DNA of 64,000 nt. Source: an uncultured Prevotellaceae bacterium (GTDB lineage: Bacteria > Bacteroidota > Bacteroidia > Bacteroidales > Bacteroidaceae). Location of the stretch: positions 1 through 64,000 of the forward strand of contig CACYQO010000012.1 in assembly GCA_902776545.1 (NCBI GenBank), given 5' to 3'. Below, one piece after another: positions 26,740 to 34,320 of the stretch. Every line of letters starts with the position of its first letter. Position 1 is the first letter of the stretch. The notes beneath the pieces were generated by a model that was not told where the DNA came from, did not search any database, and saw only the letters and a list, made by a program, of their open reading frames with translations. Both the position numbers and the translations under genes were made by a program.

Positions 26740-27702
26740 TTATCGTGGATACTTCTTCACGTCCCACTTTCTATGGTGAATTTTCTCAAGAACTGGAGTC
26801 AGGCATTCCTCCAATTCCGCTCCGACCTTACACAAATCATAACATTTACTACGATGATTTGTTAATGGACTGTCATAGTACTTGTAGTTCGCTTCGTTGT
26901 TGGAGTCCGTTTGTTTTTTCATCGCACTCTCCAAATTTCCAATCTCACCAAGGTCGGGAATAACATAATGCAACAGTTTGTCAAATTGTTTGCGATCAGT
27001 ATTCTTGGCGGTTATCTCATATTTGTTGCATACAAACCTGAGCCTGTCCAAATATTTGCCTTTATTTGTATTTACCTTGATCCAAGTGTCTTCGTTCATG
27101 TTCTTTACAAATAGCGAATACGTCTCATCATCGTCGAAGGTCAGAATTTTCTGTACATCTTCAGGCAGATCTTTGATATGATATTCAGGAAGGCCAGAAG
27201 AATTGGACTCCTCGAAACGAGGAGAGTTCGTCTCATCTGACTTTTTCTGAGGAATGTCCTCTTTCGTTATGACTTCTGTTGTTGTAGTAGTATTATACCC
27301 CATTAGCATCTGTACCCTCAATGCCTCCATACGCTCTTCAGCCTCAAAGCGACTAATAAGAGATTCTTTGATGTCCTTCAGCGATAATACAAAACGCTGG
27401 TGCTCTTCAACGAGTTTGGGGTCTTTAATATTATAGTACGAGTTGTACAAGTGATTAGTATCTGCCCATTTTTCTGCAAGCCAATTAATAGCAAGATCTA
27501 TATCTGACAGGTTCTTTACATGATATAAGAAGTCAAAAATGAAATTCAGGTTCCAATGCTTCGTCGCCTCTTCCATATCCATGCCAAGAAAGTCTGGTCG
27601 GGATTCCATATAAATCCTGGCTAACTCTTCGGCGCTGACCATTTTAGTGGAGACAGCGACATGATGATCTTTTCTTTTTATTTCACAATCTCTGCTTTCC
27701 AC
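26740..27702 (-). CDS. Unknown protein, third gene of the XRE-PIN operon
   Basis: 320 residues, no family recognised. The N-terminal ~130 residues are mainly helical and acidic (EATKHWNLNFIFDFLYHVKN). A Thr/Ser-rich linker (NTTTTTEVITKED) leads to a C-terminal part rich in Lys, Tyr and Asp (LPEDVQKILTFDDDETYSLF). There is no signal peptide or membrane helix. Its start lies inside the end of the PIN gene (25-base overlap), so the two are translationally coupled. It could be an accessory of the PIN protein or an effector of the adjacent methylase locus; neither is shown. Confidence 0.75.
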   Translation of the reverse strand: MESRDCEIKRKDHHVAVSTKMVSAEELARIYMESRPDFLGMDMEEATKHWNLNFIFDFLYHVKNLSDIDLAINWLAEKWADTNHLYNSYYNIKDPKLVEEHQRFVLSLKDIKESLISRFEAEERMEALRVQMLMGYNTTTTTEVITKEDIPQKKSDETNSPRFEESNSSGLPEYHIKDLPEDVQKILTFDDDETYSLFVKNMNEDTWIKVNTNKGKYLDRLRFVCNKYEITAKNTDRKQFDKLLHYVIPDLGEIGNLESAMKKQTDSNNEANYKYYDSPLTNHRSKCYDLCKVGAELEECLTPVLEKIHHRKWDVKKYPR

Positions 27703-28202
27703 AAGTTAATTCGTTTATCAATCTCCTCTTTAGGCAACCGAGGATTAATGACGAAAAGTTGTTGCAGTTTCTCAACTGCTACTTGACGGGAAATCATGTT
27801 GGACTCCACAAGAGCATCAAAAACATATATAACGCCATGAACCTCTACACCATTATAGACAGAGACTGTTCGCAACTTCCGGTCACCGGTCAAAAGGATA
27901 TAGTTATTCACCTTGGCATAATACCATACCGAACAGTCTGTCAGAGACAAATTGGTTCTATTCATATTTAGCTGATACAGATTCCCAATCTCCGACATTT
28001 CTTTCGCCTCAAAGACAGGAACAACAAGACGTTTGTCCGCCTTGTATTTGGCGACAGTCTCATGTTGTCCCTCCCTCTGTAACTCAAGCATCACGAAATC
28101 TGTGGTATGGACCTCCCAAGGAAGAGAGAAAAACTCTTCAAGTAGCCCGACCTCATACAAGTCGATGAATACGTTGGTATCGTTTACAACAATCTTTTTC
28201 AT
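27678..28202 (-). CDS. PIN-domain protein
   Basis: 174 residues. It starts VVNDTNVFIDLYEVGLLEEF, the first PIN aspartate strand. TTDFVMLELQRE carries the conserved glutamate, and LSLTDCSVWYYAKVNNYILL then TGDRKL carry the later acidic residues. PIN domains are Mg-dependent RNases and are toxins in many toxin-antitoxin loci. Its start overlaps the stop of the XRE/ImmA gene by one base. Pairing of an XRE-ImmA (COG2856-type) regulator with a PIN protein is a known toxin-antitoxin-like arrangement, so this may be a toxin; the pairing is seen, the activity inferred. Confidence 0.85.
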   Translation of the reverse strand: MKKIVVNDTNVFIDLYEVGLLEEFFSLPWEVHTTDFVMLELQREGQHETVAKYKADKRLVVPVFEAKEMSEIGNLYQLNMNRTNLSLTDCSVWYYAKVNNYILLTGDRKLRTVSVYNGVEVHGVIYVFDALVESNMISRQVAVEKLQQLFVINPRLPKEEIDKRINLWKAEIVK

Positions 28203-29275
28203 TAAATCACGTTCAAATGCTTACGGACGGTACTGACAGAGCAATGCAGAAGATTGGCAGCCTTTGAAGTGCTTATCAAGTCTTTTGCCGCTGCAGCATA
28301 AACCATCGTCTCAAACTTAGTAGAGAAGCCTTCCTGATAGTAGGTTGCTTCTACAAACTGCTTCCAGGCGTCATCATGGTTCTTACGAATGCAGTAGGTC
28401 TTGTATTTACTGTCAGTAATGATGCCCATATCATGTAACTTGTGCATGATGGCGTCAAAGGAAATGCCATACACCACCTGCAACTGACGGACTTCCGAAG
28501 TGGATATTTTCTCGCCAGGACTGAAGACCGTTTGTACCACTATCGATGGCAAAAGCATTTCGTTAGCGAATGCATCGCAAAGTTTTTCCTTCTCCCGTAA
28601 AGTCAAATTTGTAGAGAATCGTTTGTCAAACAGAAGATGACCCAACTCATGCATCGTCGTGAATCTGCGACGCTCTACATGACTTTGGTTCTTGTTAAGG
28701 ACAACGATATAGGCCTTTTCATTGACAATACCGCTCACGCCATCAAAACCACTCGGTGCTTCCGTGCAAATCACTTTAATGCCATGCTCCTCCAGTACAT
28801 CCTGAACATTCCCGATGGCATCATAGCCCAAATGCCATTCGTCTCTTAAACGCTTGGCCTGTTCTCTCATCTGGGCAGGAGAAAACAATTGTTCACCATC
28901 CGTCTGTAGAACAGTTTCTTTATCCTTACCGAGAATCTCTTCCACTTCCAGATAGCGTTCAACTTCGTCCTGAATACGTACTTTCAATGCATTAACATCC
29001 TTGGCGGTAGTGTCGGACTTCTTACGAAAGGATACTTTAAACTCATTCAAGTCAAAAGTGAAAGGACGGAAGAAATAGCCTGGCTCTACATCCAATGCAG
29101 TAGCCAAAGCCACTAAGACGGTGCTGTTGGGCATCATCTTACCGGCCTCGTACTTTGAAATAGCCTGCTTTGAGACGCTATTTCCAATCATGGAGGCAAG
29201 TTGGTCCATGGATATTTTCTTTAATATCCTGGCTTGTCTGAGACGTTGTGATAATACATTTAATTGTTCTTCCAT
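28202..29275 (-). CDS. XRE-type HTH regulator fused to ImmA/IrrE-like metallopeptidase
   Basis: 357 residues. An N-terminal helix-turn-helix (~8-62: MDQLASMIGNSVSKQAISKY) leads to a middle region and a zinc-peptidase motif HELGHLLF (~residue 207), as in ImmA/IrrE (M78) proteins that cleave repressors. The C-terminus (TSKAANLLHCSVSTVRKHLN) looks like a second DNA-binding helix-turn-helix. It is the first gene of an operon with a PIN protein and an unknown protein. A perfect 7-base inverted repeat (GTTGACA/TGTCAAC, 29294-29328) spans its promoter, suggesting autoregulation. Confidence 0.88.
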   Translation of the reverse strand: MEEQLNVLSQRLRQARILKKISMDQLASMIGNSVSKQAISKYEAGKMMPNSTVLVALATALDVEPGYFFRPFTFDLNEFKVSFRKKSDTTAKDVNALKVRIQDEVERYLEVEEILGKDKETVLQTDGEQLFSPAQMREQAKRLRDEWHLGYDAIGNVQDVLEEHGIKVICTEAPSGFDGVSGIVNEKAYIVVLNKNQSHVERRRFTTMHELGHLLFDKRFSTNLTLREKEKLCDAFANEMLLPSIVVQTVFSPGEKISTSEVRQLQVVYGISFDAIMHKLHDMGIITDSKYKTYCIRKNHDDAWKQFVEATYYQEGFSTKFETMVYAAAAKDLISTSKAANLLHCSVSTVRKHLNVI

Positions 29276-29293
29276 AACTGTAAGTTTGAATTC

Positions 29294-29328
29294 GTTGACA
29301 AAGTTACAATTTTTTATTTTATGTCAAC
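29294..29328 (-). promoter_or_regulatory. Promoter with candidate operator for the XRE-PIN operon
   Basis: TTG (29327-29325), an 18-base spacer and TAACTTTG (29306-29299). Half-sites GTTGACA (29294-29300) and TGTCAAC (29322-29328) overlap both promoter elements symmetrically. Confidence 0.7.
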
Positions 29329-29428
29329 CACCTTTTCAACACTTTCTTATTAATAACGGTTGATTTTTAACATATTTTTAGATGTTGTGCTGCAATTAGC
29401 CACCAGACATCCATATTTAATCACCCCA

Positions 29429-29519
29429 ATGAACTTAAATGTGAACTTTAAAGTGAACTTTCCCCGAACTCAAATGAACTTACATGAACTTTGTGAACTT
29501 TGCGAACTTCGTGAACCCA
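29429..29519 (+). repeat. Cluster of nine GTGAACTTT-type repeats (iteron-like)
   Basis: Nine copies of (A/G)TGAACTT begin at about 29429, 29441, 29453, 29464, 29474, 29484, 29493, 29502 and 29511. The spacing falls from 12 to 9 bases. They occupy the gap between the XRE operon and the replication-type genes. Apart from this cluster, 29276-29680 holds only the XRE promoter and a possible TAACTTCG element at 29557-29564. Confidence 0.75.
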
Positions 29520-29680
29520 TAGATGTCAATTTCCGCTAATTATCATCGTAAAATAGTAACTTCGCAGCGTAATTACAACCTCGGACAAAAAACTGAGCAC
29601 GGCTCCGAGCACGAGATGAAGAACGCCTGTCTATATCATCGTGTAGTGCAAGAAGGCATTTTAATACCATATATAAAATT

Positions 29681-30130
29681 ATGAAAAAGGTATTAAATCC
29701 TGGTATGAAGGCAGGTTCAAGAAAATCAAACGAACCTCGCCTGGTAGGAAGCATCGTATCAGAAATGCTTCAAGTTTGGAACAACAACACGCATCTGGCT
29801 GTGGATTTGAAAACCCAGCTGCGGAGTGACCACTACGCCAAGCCCGGCAAGAGCTACACAGGTGTGCTACGTCGTGAAACCGAGTATGAGGAATTCCGTT
29901 GCGATGATCGCTTCGTCTTCACCGAGACCGTTTCTCCGACGGCAGGCAAGCGCAATCCGCACCTTTTTGACGGTCGCTTCATTACGGTCACAAGGCGTGA
30001 TGACGGAAGCCTTCGATTGAACTTCAAGGAATTGAAGGTGGGGGCTGATTTCAGCCTCGAACGCTATGCCCTCGGAGTTTACAACGAACTATGCCTGGCA
30101 CTCGGTGGCCTGATAGAGGAAGGAGAGTAA
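29681..30130 (+). CDS. Unknown 149-residue protein next to the replication module
   Basis: A basic N-terminus (MKKVLNPGMKAGSRKSNEPR) is followed by a mixed alpha-beta body (FVFTETVSPTAGKRNPHLFD, then RFITVTRRDDGSLRLNFKEL) and an acidic end (GGLIEEGE). No family is recognised. There is no signal peptide or helix. It is preceded by the iteron-like cluster and followed by the DUF3987-like gene in the same direction, so a role in replication or element maintenance is possible but unproven. Confidence 0.65.
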   Translation: MKKVLNPGMKAGSRKSNEPRLVGSIVSEMLQVWNNNTHLAVDLKTQLRSDHYAKPGKSYTGVLRRETEYEEFRCDDRFVFTETVSPTAGKRNPHLFDGRFITVTRRDDGSLRLNFKELKVGADFSLERYALGVYNELCLALGGLIEEGE

Positions 30131-30147
30131 TCAGGACTGAGCTTGTG

Positions 30148-30288
30148 ACAGTTACAGTTGTGACAGTTAGGTTTCTCAGACTCACCAAATCTCATAAAAG
30201 TTATATAACTTACTGATATACAGATAATTATATATATATTTAAGGTTTTTGCGAGAAAAAGAAAGTATACTGTAACAACTGTAACTGT
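30148..30288. repeat. Perfect 14-base inverted repeat in the gap before the DUF3987-like gene
   Basis: ACAGTTACAGTTGT (30148-30161) and ACAACTGTAACTGT (30275-30288) are perfect complements flanking about 113 bases of AT-rich DNA. Further GTGACAGTTA/CTGTAAC copies extend both arms. It could be a protein-binding site pair or a large stem. Confidence 0.7.
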
Positions 30289-30331
30289 AACGGGCAGGTC
30301 AGTAGTAAATTATCTAAAAAGCTGAATATCA

Positions 30332-31633
30332 ATGAAATACGACATTACAAAAACAACAGCACCTAAGATGCCGAACCTCGGAAAGGGCACGGAATGCATC
30401 AAACTCTTGCTCTCACAGGCATCAAAAGACATCCAGGAACCCCTGGTTCCGATGTTTTTCCCCTCACTTGGCGCACATGTGAGCGGCGCAGAATTTCAGT
30501 ATCCTGACAATTCTTGGAAGGAGTTATGTGGCCTGATGGCCAACTTGGTTGGCGATTCGGGCTGTAACAAGGGCCAATTGTCACCACTTGTGGAAGCTAT
30601 TTGCCGTGATTTCCGTCAGCACGACAAAGCTGTAACGGATCAACTTGTGGCGTGGCAGAGACAGTCGAATGTCAATGGAGGTAAGGACAGTACTGCCCGG
30701 CCTGACGTTGCACTCTGGTTCCCACCGGTAGATACGACGGCTGCAGGCTTTCTCCTGAACAGCATGGCTCTGGAGCCGGAACGCCACACGCAATACTTCA
30801 ATCTGCCCGAGGTGGAGATGGCCGACGGCCTTTGCGGCGGTCATAAAAAGTTTTCTCACATGATCAGGAACATCTATGATATGGCTCGCGCCGGTGCTCT
30901 CAGGGCAACGAAAGACGGCGTCACGGGAAACCCGATTCTGAGAGCCAGCATGACGCTCTCTGCCAACCCCTACTCAGCACGTGACTTCTACAAGAACGAG
31001 CTCTTCAACGGTACTTTTGGACGCATGGTGTTCTCCTATAAGCCACGCACGAGCCGTGACGGTCGGATACCAAGGCAGGGCAAGTATGATGATGAGTTCT
31101 ACCGCAAGTTGGATGAGTATCTGGCTCGCCTGGGAAACTGTAAGGGTCGCTTCATCATCCGCCCGCTGAACAAACTGGCTGACAAACTGGCCGCAGATAT
31201 GGCCTCGCTGGCCGACCTGGTTGACGACGACATTCTTTGGGATCTCAGCAAAAGAGCCTTGCACTCAGCTTGGAAGGCTGGCTGCATACTCTGGATTCTC
31301 AATAATCAGGTCTTTACGCGGTCTATGGCTGATCTGGTAGAATGGCTTTGTTATCATGACATCTGGAGCAAGATGCAGATATTTTCTGATATGTTAAACT
31401 CTAAGGACGCCAACTTAGTGAGCGAGGCTCAGCGTCGTGGCCCGAAGAACATGCTCGACGGTCTGCCCGAAACGTTCAACGAGGCGCAGCTGAAGGCTCT
31501 TCGCGTCAAACTCGGTAAGAGTGAAGAGGGTGCCAATGCACAGTTACGCCAATGGGTGTTCCGCAAGTTCATCACGTACTCGAACCAGACGGGCCTCTAC
31601 AGCAAGACGGAGGAGTACCTGAAGAATGCATAA
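30332..31633 (+). CDS. DUF3987-like P-loop protein of a replication module
   Basis: 433 residues. It contains a variant P-loop, LVGDSGCNKGQ (~residue 75), and downstream blocks (LWFPPVDTTAAGFLLN, FGRMVFSYKPRTSRDG) that fit the DUF3987 group of primase-helicase-associated proteins in Bacteroidales elements and phages. Relatives sit beside primases and HU-like proteins, as here. It ends in a GCATAAT-type repeat (31627-31655) just before the CHC2 primase. The exact function is unknown; ATP-dependent replication or mobilisation is inferred. Confidence 0.7.
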   Translation: MKYDITKTTAPKMPNLGKGTECIKLLLSQASKDIQEPLVPMFFPSLGAHVSGAEFQYPDNSWKELCGLMANLVGDSGCNKGQLSPLVEAICRDFRQHDKAVTDQLVAWQRQSNVNGGKDSTARPDVALWFPPVDTTAAGFLLNSMALEPERHTQYFNLPEVEMADGLCGGHKKFSHMIRNIYDMARAGALRATKDGVTGNPILRASMTLSANPYSARDFYKNELFNGTFGRMVFSYKPRTSRDGRIPRQGKYDDEFYRKLDEYLARLGNCKGRFIIRPLNKLADKLAADMASLADLVDDDILWDLSKRALHSAWKAGCILWILNNQVFTRSMADLVEWLCYHDIWSKMQIFSDMLNSKDANLVSEAQRRGPKNMLDGLPETFNEAQLKALRVKLGKSEEGANAQLRQWVFRKFITYSNQTGLYSKTEEYLKNA

Positions 31634-31655
31634 TTCATAATGCATAATGCATAAT
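31627..31655. repeat. GCATAAT tandem repeat at the DUF3987-primase junction
   Basis: Imperfect copies of ATAATGC/ATAATTC cover the stop of the DUF3987-like gene and the whole gap to the primase ATG at 31657. Confidence 0.6.
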
Positions 31656-31656
31656 T

Positions 31657-32571
31657 ATGGATAAATTTGAACTTCAAAAGCTTCGCGATCTCCCGATAGA
31701 GGGGGTCGCGGAGCGGCTCGGACTGAGTGTGAGCAGGCATAAGTGTTTGTGTCCGTTTCACGATGATCATCACGCGAGTTTGTCGTTTAGTGTTAAGCGA
31801 AACAGCTACCGTTGCTTCGTGTGCGGGGCCAGCGGGGGGACGATAGACCTCGTGATGAGATATATGAATAAGGACTTTAAGGAGGCGTGCAGATGGCTGG
31901 CAGATGAGGCGGGGGTAGTGATGAACAATCCGTTGTTCAGACCACCCCAACCCCTCCTAACTCAGGAGGGGAAAGAAGTTACCTTTGAGGCGGCGAGGTA
32001 TGAATGGTTCTTCGAGCGGCCGTGGCTGAACGAGGCGGCAAGACGGTTTCTGTTCGAGGAGCGCAGGATTGATGCAAGAGTCGTGCGCTGGTGTAGGCTG
32101 ACGTCGTGGACCGATAGGGGAGGGGTCGCCTGGCTGCAGATACCTTATTATAACAAGGAGGGCCGTCTGGTGGGCATCCAGAACCGTAACCTGATAAAGG
32201 GCGCGACACCTCGTTTCCGTTTCCCCAGCGGGTCGCAATGCGGTATCTACAATCTGCCCGTGCTGAACAGGCTCCGTCCCGGCGACGAGCTTTATATCAC
32301 CGAGGGCTGTTCCGACTGCTGGGCGATGCTCTCAGCCGGTCATAAGGCCATCGCGATCCCGTCAGCCACGTTGCTAACGAAGAAGGACATAGAACAATTG
32401 TCAACTGTCAACTCTCAATTGTCAACAGAGTTCCACATGTATCCAGATCGCGACGAGCCAGGCGAACGACTCTTCATGCAGTTGCAGAAAGTTTTTCCCA
32501 ATCTGGAGCATCATCAACTGCCGCCGGGTTGCAAGGATTTCAGCGATTATTATCTATCAATTACGAAATGA
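31657..32571 (+). CDS. DnaG-type primase with CHC2 zinc finger and Toprim domain
   Basis: 304 residues. The zinc finger is clear (CPFHDDHHASLSF, then CFVCGASGG). The Toprim part has YITEGCSD with the catalytic Glu and MYPDRDEPG with the paired Asp residues. It is much shorter than housekeeping DnaG (about 600 residues or more) and has no helicase-binding domain, as in plasmid or element primases. Two segments are read from dispersed repeats: FRPPQPLLTQEGKE (DNA 31936-31974, the CCCCTCC palindrome family) and QLSTVNSQLST (32395-32426, a TCAATTGTCAAC repeat). Both lie between conserved blocks and stay in frame. It is followed by a 22-bp iteron array. Confidence 0.88.
   Translation: MDKFELQKLRDLPIEGVAERLGLSVSRHKCLCPFHDDHHASLSFSVKRNSYRCFVCGASGGTIDLVMRYMNKDFKEACRWLADEAGVVMNNPLFRPPQPLLTQEGKEVTFEAARYEWFFERPWLNEAARRFLFEERRIDARVVRWCRLTSWTDRGGVAWLQIPYYNKEGRLVGIQNRNLIKGATPRFRFPSGSQCGIYNLPVLNRLRPGDELYITEGCSDCWAMLSAGHKAIAIPSATLLTKKDIEQLSTVNSQLSTEFHMYPDRDEPGERLFMQLQKVFPNLEHHQLPPGCKDFSDYYLSITK
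31936..31974. repeat. Dispersed palindromic element inside the primase gene
   Basis: TTCAGACCACCCC then AACCCCTCCTAACTCAGGAG and GGG: the inverted orientation of the element found at 14059-14104, 17635-17731, 52833-52927 and 63413-63480. It is in frame within the primase. Confidence 0.85.
32395..32426. repeat. TCAATTGTCAAC repeat inside the primase gene
   Basis: CAATTGTCAACTGTCAAC followed by TCTCAATTGTCAAC: a palindromic tandem repeat encoding QLSTVNSQLST just before the Toprim DxD motif. Confidence 0.7.
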
Positions 32572-33005
32572 AATTTGAAATGAAATATTTATACAATCAT
32601 AAAGACAGGAAATTATGAAGAATTTTCCCCAGACTAAACTTGGAGTTTAGTTAGTGTAAAGTCGGACTTTAGTTAGTCTAAACTCGAAGTTTAGTGCCTG
32701 TAAAGTCAAAGGAATGATTTCGTGGCGATTTCGGACACTTTTAGAGAGCTAGGAATTGTATGAAATATGTCAACAAGGTTTATGACTACAAAATTATTAG
32801 AATCAGCATTATGATAAATAAAAGAAATTGGAGTCTCACCTACTTTTTTAAGAAAGTGTACTGTGAGCCTGTGGCCGCCTTTCGTTAAAGTTTGTAGATT
32901 ATTCCAAAGAATTGCAACGAATGTGTGGAATTATTCGTATCTTTGCCGGTAATTACAATTTAAACGATTATGGTATCTTTGCCGGCAATTACAATTTAAA
33001 CGATT
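32572..33005. other. Intergenic region between primase and nucleoside hydrolase
   Basis: It holds the 22-bp iteron array (32635-32707), an AT-rich stretch without genes, and the tandem 36-bp duplication at 32938-33009. No further ORF of interest is visible. Confidence 0.6.
32635..32707. repeat. Iteron array: three full and one partial copy with exact 22-bp period
   Basis: Units begin with T at 32635, 32657, 32679 and 32701. Each has an internal inverted repeat around a 3-base centre: AAACT-TGG-AGTTT, AAAGT-CGG-ACTTT, AAACT-CGA-AGTTT. The half-sites change in step, and the units are joined by AGTTAGT-type spacers. A 22-bp period is two helical turns, as in plasmid iterons. Confidence 0.75.
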
Positions 33006-33009
33006 ATGA
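32938..33009 (+). repeat. Tandem 36-bp duplication of promoter -7 element, leader and start codon
   Basis: Two copies (32938-32973, 32974-33009) differ at only two positions. Each has TATCTTTG, GCCGG, AATTACAATTTAAACGATT and ATG. The second copy supplies the start of the nucleoside hydrolase gene at 33006. The first ATG opens only a nine-codon frame. Confidence 0.9.
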
Positions 33010-34058
33010 GAAGAATCATGAACTGGGTGTTTTTCTTCACCCTCGTCTGTAGTAATATGGTGCTGACCTCATGCTCGAACAGGAATGAGGCTGTGGCACC
33101 GGACAAAACGTACACGGGCGTACCGCTTGTCATTCTCGATGCTGACATCGGTTCATCGACAGACGACATCTTTGCGCTGGAGATGCTCTATCGCTATGAC
33201 GAACAGCGGTTGTGCCGGCTGCTGGGCGTGGTGGTGGACCGCGAGGGCGAAGCGAATGCTGATTTTACCGATGTGATGAACACGTATTTCGGTCATCCCT
33301 ATGTTCCTATCGGTCTGGTGAAGGATGGCATCAAGAATCCGAAGGTGTGGATAGACTATGCAAAGGTGGCCTATATGACGGAGGCGGATGGCACCACTCC
33401 GATGTTCCCGCGTACCATCGACCGACACGAGAGTATCCCCGACGGCTATAAGCTCTATCGCCAGCTGCTTGCTCAGCAGCCCGACCACTCGGTGAGCATC
33501 GTGACAACTGGCTTCGTCACTTGCCTGGCACAACTGCTGCAATCGGATGCTGATGAATATTCCGTTCTCAACGGTGTGGAACTTGTTCGTCGGAAAGTGA
33601 AATGCATCTACATGCAGGGCGGTGTCTTCGATAAAGCCGAAGAGCCCGACTACAACTTTCTTCAGGGCATCACGTTCGCTCTAACTTTCTTCGACTTATG
33701 GCCGAAGGATGTGGACATGGTCTTTTCACCTATGGAGGTGGGACAAACCGTGGAATACACCCCCGAGCAGGTCATCGCCGACGTGTCGTGGACTGACCGC
33801 CACCCCATCAAGCAGGTGTATATGACATGCGACTGCAATACGGGACAACGGATGTGGGACCCCATGTGTGTCATTCAGGCTATAGAGGGTGATTCGCTCT
33901 TCACCCTCAGCGAACGCTTCACCATCAACATTACACAGGAGGCCTACACCGTCTTTACGCCCACTCCCGCAGGAAACGCGCGCTACCAGAAGCCCGGCGA
34001 TGCCCAGTGGGCCGCCATGATGCTGGAGAAAATCAGAACGATGAACAAAATGAAATAG
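33006..34058 (+). CDS. Nucleoside-hydrolase-like lipoprotein
   Basis: 350 residues. A signal sequence ends in a lipobox (VLTSCSNRN, Cys ~23). The mature part opens with VILDADIGSSTDDIFALEML, the Asp-rich calcium/ribose site of inosine-uridine-type nucleoside hydrolases. SIVTTGFVTCLAQLL and YMQGGVFDKAEEPDYNFLQ follow. It probably cleaves N-ribosidic bonds of purine or pyrimidine nucleosides on the periplasmic or outer-membrane side for salvage. The start codon lies in the second copy of a duplicated 36-bp leader. The gene stands alone, with an unrelated dehydrogenase downstream. Confidence 0.82.
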   Translation: MRRIMNWVFFFTLVCSNMVLTSCSNRNEAVAPDKTYTGVPLVILDADIGSSTDDIFALEMLYRYDEQRLCRLLGVVVDREGEANADFTDVMNTYFGHPYVPIGLVKDGIKNPKVWIDYAKVAYMTEADGTTPMFPRTIDRHESIPDGYKLYRQLLAQQPDHSVSIVTTGFVTCLAQLLQSDADEYSVLNGVELVRRKVKCIYMQGGVFDKAEEPDYNFLQGITFALTFFDLWPKDVDMVFSPMEVGQTVEYTPEQVIADVSWTDRHPIKQVYMTCDCNTGQRMWDPMCVIQAIEGDSLFTLSERFTINITQEAYTVFTPTPAGNARYQKPGDAQWAAMMLEKIRTMNKMK

Positions 34059-34320
34059 AGGGCGTGCCATGAATCTTTAATAAGATAAACATCGTCAGCA
34101 GAACCAGCAGGATGGATATTTGTCTATTCATATCTCAAAAACGGCTTCAAATATAAATAAGAATTCCGAGATTATGAGCCAGTCGAGACAGAAAATGCAA
34201 AAAAATGGTAAAAAAGAAAACATCGGTAATTATAAATTATCATAAATTTCAAGTCCAAAATGCGTAAATCTCGTGCAAAATGCGTAAATTTGCTCAGTTA
34301 AAACAACATCATTTAAGATT
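34059..34320. other. Intergenic region with possible minus-strand mini-ORF and plus-strand promoter
   Basis: On the minus strand a TATATTTG element (about 34156-34163) precedes an ATG at 34131 and a 32-codon frame ending at 34033, with a signal-peptide-like start (MNRQISILLVLLTMFILL). On the plus strand CAAAATGCGTAAAT occurs twice (about 34256-34291), and the second copy contains TAAATTTG, the likely -7 element for the dehydrogenase. Confidence 0.5.

Noticed and set aside
29429..32707. CRISPR array
   Set aside because: The direct repeats at 29.4 and 32.6 kb are contiguous or nearly so, with no unique spacers of 25-40 bases and no cas genes.
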